Assembly (NCBI GenBank): GCA_028583415.1
Contig: CM053270.1
Coordinates: 49,492,663-49,556,662, forward strand
DNA length: 64,000 nt
Origin: Protea cynaroides
Lineage: Eukaryota; Streptophyta; Magnoliopsida; Proteales; Proteaceae
Direction: 5' to 3'
Notes under the pieces: model-generated
Database searches by the model: none
The model's input: only the letters and a program-made list of their open reading frames with translations
What the model was told of the DNA's origin: nothing
Part shown: positions 57,057 through 64,000 of the stretch, in pieces
Layout of the letters: every line of letters starts with the position of its first letter
Position numbering within the stretch: the stretch's first letter is position 1
Program-made: the position numbers and the translations under genes

Positions 57057-60000
57057 TGGTGCATATATATTATGCATGCCAAACTTGGACAATATCATAT
57101 GGAAGGATTTCCTTGGTAGGCCTTTGGTGAAGATGTCTGCTAGTTGGTCCTCTGATTTGACAAACAGAATCTCGATCTGTCTACTGTTCAGTTTCTTTTT
57201 GATGAAATGACGGTCTACCTCAATATGTTTTGTTCTATCATGCTGAACTGGATCATTACAATGCTAATGACTACTTGATTATCACAGAATAATTTCATGG
57301 ACTAACTACACATAACCTTTAAATCTTTGAGTAGTCGTCGTAACCATAGTTGTTCGTATATTCCACGCGCCATTGCTCTGTATTCCGCTTCTGCACTAGG
57401 TTGGGCAACCACATTTTGCTTCTTGCTGCGTCAGGTGACCTGATTGCCACCCAAGAATGTGCAATAACCAGAGATAGACTTATGATCAGGACTTCTAGCC
57501 CAATCTGCATCAGTATAAGCCTCCACCTGGATTTGTTTATTTGGTGAATCTGAAATGGCTTATGCTTTCATTTTCAGAAGGTCATTAGGAGATAACAGGA
57601 TTCTTCTTCCAGGGGCTGACTTTAGGTAGTGTAGTATCATAGACAGCCTCCATATGTGTAGAGTATGGGTCGTGCATAAACTAACTCACCAAACTAACCC
57701 GAATGCAATATTTGGCTGTGTGTAGGCAAGATATTGAGTCTGCCAACAAGTTTCTGATATCTTCCTTTGTCTTCTGGTGTGACTTCTTTTGCCCTTAGCT
57801 TGGTATTTGGATCGAGAGGAGTATTACAAGGTTAAGCCCCAAGTAACCCTGTTTCCGAGAAGATCAAGAACATACTTTCTTTGAGGTAGATAGATGCCTT
57901 TTGTAGACCTGACAACTTCAATCCCAAGAAAGTACCTAAGTTTGCCAAGCCCTTTGATCTCAAACTCCTTTCCTAGAAATGCCTTTACTTTCGTGATTTC
58001 ATCATTGTTATTGCCAGCAATGATGATATCATTTACATATACAAGTAAGGTAGTAAAAACATTAGGAAAATGTTTTATAAATAAAGTATGATCAGCATTG
58101 CTTTGAACATAGCCAAATGCTACCATAGCTTTATTAAATCTTTCAAACCATATTTTAGGGGATTGTTTTAGATCATAAAGAGATCGCTTCAACTTGCAGA
58201 CTTTTCCTTAGTTTTTATCATCTGTGAAACCCGGTGGGCAGTCTATATAGACATCTTCAGTAAGTTTTCCACGAAGGAATGCATTTTTTTTTACATCTAA
58301 CTGTTGCAAGTCCTAGTTGTGATGTACAGCACAGGACAGTAAAACCCTGATGGTAGTCATTTTTGCCACTGGAGCGAAGGTTTCTTGGTAGTCAATCCCA
58401 TATGTTTGAGTAAATCCCCGTGCAACCAATCTAGTCTTGTACCAATCGATAGTCCCATCTAGTTTCTGTTTCACTGTAAATATCCACTTGCATCCTACCA
58501 GCTTTAATCCCGCAGGAAGTGGAACAAGATCCCATGTACCATTTTTCTTCAGAGCTCTCATTTCTTCCACTATTGTAGCTTTCCACCTTTCATCCACAAT
58601 TGCATCCTGCCATTTCTGAGGAACAGATACAAAAGAGAGCGAAGACACAAAAGCACGGAAAGAAGGCGAAAGGGAGTCATAGGAAACATAATTGGAAATA
58701 GGATGTAGGATGTAGGCCCTAGTACCTTTCTGAAGTGCAATTGGAAGATCAAGATCAGAAAAAGGAGTAAGTTCCTTACCAGAAGAAGTCTTAATAGTCT
58801 CAGTTTCTGGATCCAGGGTTAGCGAAGTGACATGTGCAGGAGTGGTAGTGGCCTTTCCTTGCTTGTCTTTGGCACGGTTATAAACTTGCAGAGGTGGCTT
58901 CGTGGTTGGATGCTCGGATGGTGCAGCTGTATCGAACGCTTGTTCTTGGATTATTTCTAGTACATCAGGTATATCCGGTATAAGTACATTAGGTATATCA
59001 AGTGCATCTTCAACTGTCTGTGTCTCCCCCTGAAGAGGAGTTTGGTAATAGGATAAATGCTCATGAAAAATGACATCTCTACTAACAAGGACCTGACGAG
59101 AGGGAGGATGATAACACTTGTATCCTTTTTGTATTGCAGAATACCCTAAAAATATGCACTTTAATCAACGTGGATCAATCTTGCCAGGGGAATGATGGTT
59201 ACAAGCATAACAAAAACAACCAAAGACTTTAGGAGGAAGAACAAAATCAGAATTTCCAAGTAAGATGTCCAAGGGAGCCTTGTTGTCCAGAAATCGAGAA
59301 GGAAGACAGTTGATCAGGGATACCGTAGTGAGGGCAGCATCACTCCAGTATTGAGCGGGAACATGTCTCTCAAACATTAGTGCTCTAGCTGTTTCGAGTA
59401 GGTGGCGGTTCTTTCTTTTAGCGACTCCATTCTGAGCAAGAGTCTCCGCACAACTTGTCTGATGAATTATCCCGTTATTAGCCAAGTCTTACTAAAAAAA
59501 TTCTTCAAGATATTCCTTACCATTGTCACTACGGAGCATTTTCAATTGAGTTTGAAATTGCGTCTTGATCATATTGTGGAAATGGCGGAAGCATGCAAAG
59601 ACCTTATTTTTTTAACGCATCAGATAGACCCATGTAGTACGAATGTGACAATCAGTAAAGGTTACAAACCACCTATGACCAAAAATAGAGGTAGTCCGTG
59701 TTGGACCCCAAACATCAGAATGGATTAAATCAAAGATACAAGAACATCTCGTAACATTAGGTAAATAAGAAATACGAGCTTGTTTGGCCAAAACACAGGC
59801 CTCACATAATAACTCGTCTTTATTACATTGTTTAAATAATTTTGGAAAAAATTTGAGATATAACAGCAGAAGAGGGATGCCTCAGAGGGTGGTGCCATTG
59901 CTGAAGGGTACTGACTACGGAATGGGAGGAAGGTGCTGAACGACTATTGTCAAGTAAGTATAGGCCACCATGTACACTACCATGTCCAATCGTCTTCCCG

Positions 60001-60250
60001 TTCTCCATATCCAGAATCACATAATAGGTAGGAAAAAAATGTTACTTTACAATTTAGAGACTTTGTAAGACTACTAATAGAGAGTAAATTTGTAGACAAA
60101 TTAGGAACATGTAGAACGGAATTCAAATCAAGAGGAAGAACAGTGGATTGATCCAATTCCAAATATAGGAGAAAATGATCCATTAGCGACCTTCACAGTA
60201 TTATGTCCAGAAGAAGGAGAGTATAACTAAAAGGACTCAGACGAATTAGT
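57057..60250 (-). pseudogene. pol: Degenerate pol of copia H
   Basis: Minus strand, right to left. A protease C-terminal fragment lies at 60250-60000 ('LHVPNLSTNLLSISSLT'). Integrase is at 59485-59165 ('AQNGVAKRKNRHLLETARA', 'PAQYWSDA', 'FGCFCYACN'). RT is at 58648-58313 ('LVGCKWIFTVKQKLDGTID') and 58192-57824 ('MKRSLYDLKQSPKIWF', 'LLVYVNDIIIAGNN'), with the YVDD motif changed to YVND. RNase H is at about 57520-57060. Gag and the protease active site are missing, and many stops are present. A poly-A/T tract (60257-60295) sits at the deletion edge. Confidence 0.88.
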
Positions 60251-60251
60251 C

Positions 60252-60282
<31 letters not shown>

Positions 60283-60368
60283 GAAAAAAAAAAGTAGGAA
60301 AGTTGGTGGTCGGCAGTAGTGAGGCGGCGAAGGGATCTGGCTGTAGAGCTAACTTGGCTCTGATATCA

Positions 60369-60545
60369 TGTTGAATAATGAAATGACTTATCTATAATAG
60401 ACAGAGGTCCTCTTATTTATAATGTGAGAATGAATACAAAGAACGAAAGAGGTAGTACAGGTACTACAATATAGGTAGTACAAATGTACATTACAGGTAG
60501 TACAATGAATCTAGACAAAAAATGGAATACGTAATATTCTCATCA
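60369..60545 (-). repeat. 5' LTR of copia H
   Basis: 177 bp, adjoining the tRNA-Met primer-binding complement at 60356-60368. It aligns throughout with 56844-57043. Confidence 0.9.
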
Positions 60546-60929
60546 CAGGTATACCTAGTCAGCTCTTGGGGTGTCTTTCCATGTAGCCCAATTTATCTCT
60601 TCTACCTAAAAGCTCCTTTGCTGGTTGTAACTGTCATGAAGACTTTCCTTTTTATCTTTTAGTTGTAAAATAAGGTACTTTTTGAGTCCCTCTACATCAA
60701 GCCTTGAACCTTTAACCTCAGTTTTTTAGGGGGATGTACTCTTTTGATATTTGGTTATATCATGGGGGCTGGTTGTTTATTTCCTTTTTGCAGCTCCTTT
60801 CCAAGGCTTTGTATGTAGCGTGAAGCACTGTACAACATAGTGGTCTTCCGTGGTTTTGGTCTCCTTATCCTACTCATCAAAGATCCTACGCACAAGTTAC
60901 TCAAGGCTGACTATTTTCTTTCATTTGAT

Positions 60930-61257
60930 AGAAGAAGAACTGGGTTGCTTCGGTCGATGTGTAGGGATGAAAGAGAGAGAGACACAAAGAGAGAGTGAAA
61001 GAGAGAGATGGGATTCCCGGCCAGCAGGCCTATGCAACTTACAAAACTAACTCTTCAACTTCATTCATAAAATTCTTCTTTAAAATCTTCACTATCGATT
61101 ACTCTATTACATGCCTTTATAAAGGAAATAACATTCCTAAGCTAATTGAAATAAACTTGGAAACTAAATGACATCCTTATGAAATAAAATCACTACCTCA
61201 AATAGAAATAATAAATAAAGAAACCTAATATTGAAACTTCCTATTCTAATTAATCCT
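60930..61257 (-). mobile_element. Truncated 3' LTR of gypsy element I
   Basis: The segment from 'AGAAGAAGAACTGGGTTGCT' (60930) matches the right LTR from 63885 to the window end. The part equivalent to 63169-63884 is missing on the left. The boundary with the internal region near 61257 is approximate. Confidence 0.7.
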
Positions 61258-63021
61258 TTACCAACCCTTTCCAGACCAAAAGGTTGGTTTGAGTTTGAGC
61301 CGGTTCAGGTTTGGCTTGGGTATCCAAATCGGTTCATATCGATCCATCCATGAGCACGCTACTGCATCAACTCTCCGCTTCTCAAAAGAACTGGACTCGA
61401 TTGAGTCTGGACAAGGACCAAGAAGACCATCAGATGGAATGCATTGGAGGAGAAGCGAGTTAACATTTTTCTTAAGCTTGATGGCAGGAAGGTTTTTCGC
61501 CGGAAGAAGTTGCATATCGAGCCCACCGAACTTGAAGGTGTAAGTATTCTCGTAACCATCGTGTTGAACATTCTTATCAAACATCTAAGGACGACCAAGG
61601 AGAAGGTGACAGATCTTGAGGGGTAACACATCATATTGAACAGTGTCAATCAACCCGCCGATGGAATACGTAACCAAGCACCGCTCATGAACCTTAAGAT
61701 TATTGTTATTTATCCACCCAACCTTGTAGGGGTGTGGATGGGGCTCTGTTTTCAAATCCAATTTGTTAACCATATCTTCAGAGACTGCATTGGTGCAACT
61801 ATTGCCGTCAATGATCATGGTGCATAGGGAACTGTTGCATCTTACTCTTGTCTGGAAAATATTTTCGCGACACCAATGATCCTCTTCAGGTATTTGTGTA
61901 GCCAAGAGAGGGCGAAGGACCATAAAAGGCTGGTGCAACTGATTAGCGTCACTGTTGCTATCATTACTAGAGTGTTTGGCTGCCAAGTATACGATCACAT
62001 TCTTACGTTGCTCCTCTGTGGCAGTAGCCATGAGTTCTTCTTTATCGGCAAAAGCAAGTGAGCGATTTGGGCAATGGGAGGCAGAGTGACCGAAACCTTT
62101 ACATATGTAACATTGGATCTCAGCCCTTGGTTTTGAAGGAGGTCTATTAGAACCACGCCGAGGCGGAGAATATGGATGGTTCGGCCATGAAGATGTCATA
62201 CTAGAACCACTTTCTTGGGGCTTGCTAAAAGACTTCTTTAGTGGTGGAGTTTGTTTAACAAAATTGTTACCTTTAGAGAACGTCTCTGGAAAGCTTCCGC
62301 TTTAAATTTTCCTCTACCTGATATGCTACTTGTACAGCGTCATCCATTGTATGTAATCGATTGGAAGCCAAGGAAGCACTGATCTGTGGGTGCAAACCAT
62401 TACGACATTGTACTACTAAAACATATTCATCCCAATCAAAATCAGATCGGGTAGCCAAGTAATAGAGTCGAGCCACATATTCTTCAACGGTCATATTCTC
62501 TTGCCTTAATTGTGTAAACTTAAGATGCGTCCGTTGCTTGTAATCAAGAGGTAGGAATTGTCGGTTCAATGCCGCATGCATCTCAGCCCAAGTATTAATT
62601 TCACCAATGCCACGAGTTTGATTTTGTTTCTTATATTTAATCCACCAAACTCATGCTGTGCCCTTCAGTTTAGCTTCTATAAACATCAATTTTCTAGCCT
62701 TTGACAAACTGCACCATTTGGAAAATATCTCCAAGCTATGGATCCAGTCAAGGTACTCCTCAGGATTTTGGTCTCCATTAAAATCAAGCACATCTAGTTG
62801 TGCTCCTTTGTCAATACCATAAAGGTTTCCATGTCGATCAACTCCATATGATGGTGGTGGTTTGGTGGTGGTACATGTCGTGATGGTGATGATGGTGGTG
62901 ATGAGAATGCATTAGGAGGTGGAACTTGTGAAATAGAATTGGAGGAATCCCCAAGTATGAGACTTTTACCTTTTATAGCTTGTGACAACGGGTCAATGGA
63001 AATCTGCATTCTTGCCATCAT
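61258..63021 (-). pseudogene. gag: gag-protease of gypsy element I, no RT or integrase
   Basis: Minus strand. The N-terminal part starts at 63021 and carries His-rich and Pro-rich stretches. The gag domain is at about 62760-62273 ('LPLDYKQRTHLKFTQLRQ', 'MTVEEYVARLYYLA'), with frame breaks near 62270 and 62600-62760. The zinc knuckle 'CYICKGFGHSASHCPN' is at about 62115-62070. The protease-like domain is at 61850-61585 ('CTMIIDGNSCTNAVSEDMV', 'ICHLLLGRP'), then a TAG and the post-protease linker ('DKNVQHDGYENTYTFKFGG') to about 61400. It then runs directly into LTR sequence; RT, RNase H and integrase are absent. The protease-linker pattern resembles Ty3/gypsy chromoviruses of the CRM/Galadriel kind (tentative). 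Confidence 0.8.
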
Positions 63022-63158
63022 ATCCTGAAAAGTTATAATAGAGGCATCTATCCATCAAGCCATTTTGATAAACCACCAATGGCTGTGTTAATCTTCTCTT
63101 TGTCGGCGTTAACACGGGACAAGAGTTCATTGTTACTCACCATGACTGCAGAATATTC

Positions 63159-63168
63159 GCTCTGATAC
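63159..63168 (-). other. Primer-binding site of gypsy I
   Basis: The minus strand reads GTATCAGAGC directly after the LTR end (…CATCAATCA), fitting initiator tRNA-Met. Confidence 0.7.
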
Positions 63169-64000
63169 TGATTGATGCGGAATCCGGGTTGAGAAAACCC
63201 TAATTAGATCCGCTATGGATCCACCCAAATAATATGCATGCTTGATCCAATAAACAGTGGTAGAATTGTAATTAAATCCAAAACTCAACCAGTAGGGGCA
63301 ATTCTGTAATTAATCAGAAGTCTGAAATAACTCTAAAGAACCAAACAAAGCTTTAGGACCAAATTAGAAATAATTATTAGATCAATGGGTGAACCTGGAA
63401 ATAATATTATGAAGAAGGAGCACAATAAAACAAATAATAAAGATAAGGGCAATTCTGGAAAACCAGAAACAATTTAACCCTTCTTCAAGCTCACGACAGA
63501 GAGAGAGAGAGAGGCGGAAACCAGATCTGTTTGAAGAGAGAAATCTCTTTCGTATGAATCCCAAATAGTTCAAAATTTCAGGGATTGAATCGCATCTCAT
63601 AGATCTACTGTTTCCCACTGATATTGGGGCACATCAGTGAGGCTAGGTGAGGGGGAAAAGTCTGCAACTCAGCCCAGGCGGAAGATGGAGTTGCAGTCCT
63701 GAGTTTCTATGTGAATACGGTCTTCCAACAAGGTATCGACATAGGGCTTTGGGGTTTTAGTTCGTTTATGGAAGGAAAGGTTACATCCAGAGTTTGAGAA
63801 TGAAAGAGGGGGGGAGATGAGAGGTGTCGAGAGATTCTATTGGGGCTGGCATTACTGCCCAAAACAAGGGAAGGTTAGCAAGAAAGAAGAAGAACTGGGT
63901 TGCTTCGGACGATGTGCAGGGACGAAAGAGAGAGACACAAAGAGAGAGTGAAAGAGAGAGATAGGATTCCTGGCTAGCAGGCCTATGCAACTCACAAAAC
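63169..64000 (-). mobile_element. 5' LTR of gypsy element I, continues past window
   Basis: Begins TGATTGATGCGG on the plus strand (the LTR end in element orientation). GA-rich stretches ('GAGAGAGAGAGA') lie at about 63495-63515 and 63925-63960. From the left copy the full LTR should extend roughly 200 bp beyond 64000. Confidence 0.75.

Larger units (their letters stand above)
56844..60545 (-). mobile_element. Ty1/copia element H lacking gag (3.7 kb)
   Basis: Flanked by perfect CAGGT duplications (56839-56843 and 60546-60550). The LTRs are 56844-57043 (200 bp) and 60369-60545 (177 bp), TGTTGA...TCA/TCAACA on the plus strand. The primer-binding site is at 60356-60368 (TGATATCAGAGCC on the minus strand) and the polypurine tract at 57044-57056 (minus GAGGGGGAG). 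The interior keeps the protease end, integrase, RT and RNase H, but no gag. Confidence 0.92.
55623..64000 (+). other. Second intron of TIC22-like gene (open-ended) hosting two retrotransposons
   Basis: It begins at the GTGAGT donor. The non-TE parts (55623-56843 and 60546-60929) are T-rich and show no further TIC22 exon. Whether the gene resumes to the right cannot be seen. Confidence 0.5.

Overview
This is plant nuclear DNA, very probably from a large, repeat-rich angiosperm genome. It has one recognisable host gene, the 5' part of a TIC22-like chloroplast import gene at 54591-55622. Almost everything else is nested, decayed LTR retrotransposons. I cannot name the species from the sequence.

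Layout. 1-11777 is an old Ty3/gypsy element (A): its RNase H region is split by a 4.76-kb solo LTR (2947-7706, perfect ATATG duplications), and its 3' LTR is 9453-11777. 11778-13144 has no recognisable gene. 13145-36549 is gypsy element B, whose gag is interrupted by the complete gypsy element C (18160-30446). The right-hand LTR of B (34218-36549) is followed directly by a second primer-binding site and the internal part of element D, which ends inside-out against an inverted 5' half-element E (40466-46549). Then come a type-2 LTR fragment (to 47317), a gutted Ty1/copia element F (47318-51039) with gypsy LTR G inserted in it, a gap (52728-53429), a PIF/Harbinger-like MITE packed with GGT repeats (53430-54362), and the TIC22 gene. 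The open second intron of TIC22 carries copia element H (56844-60545, perfect CAGGT duplications) and a gag-protease-only gypsy element I running off the right edge.

Gypsy elements B, C, D and E are chromodomain-bearing relatives (Tekay/Del-like) with two LTR types: type 1 in A, B, D, E and G; type 2 in C and the 46550-47317 fragment. Three features go beyond a standard element. First, B, C and E carry, between primer-binding site and gag, an antisense gene with an apparent 5'-UTR intron of 437-442 bp ending 5-6 nt before its ATG. Second, gag and protease are separated by a 69-97 bp GT...AG segment with in-frame stops in B, C and D, flanked by short direct repeats, which looks like an intron controlling Gag versus Gag-Pol. 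Third, dense arrays of a GGTCG-core motif lie in the LTRs and directly upstream of the antisense gene. The bases flanking that core differ between the two LTR types and differ in the same way in LTR and antisense promoter. Together these suggest an element-encoded regulatory circuit; this is inference and untested.

All coding regions of the elements carry stops or frameshifts, so no autonomous copy is present. Many stops are TAG where the related copy has CAG, as expected from decay of methylated CHG sites.
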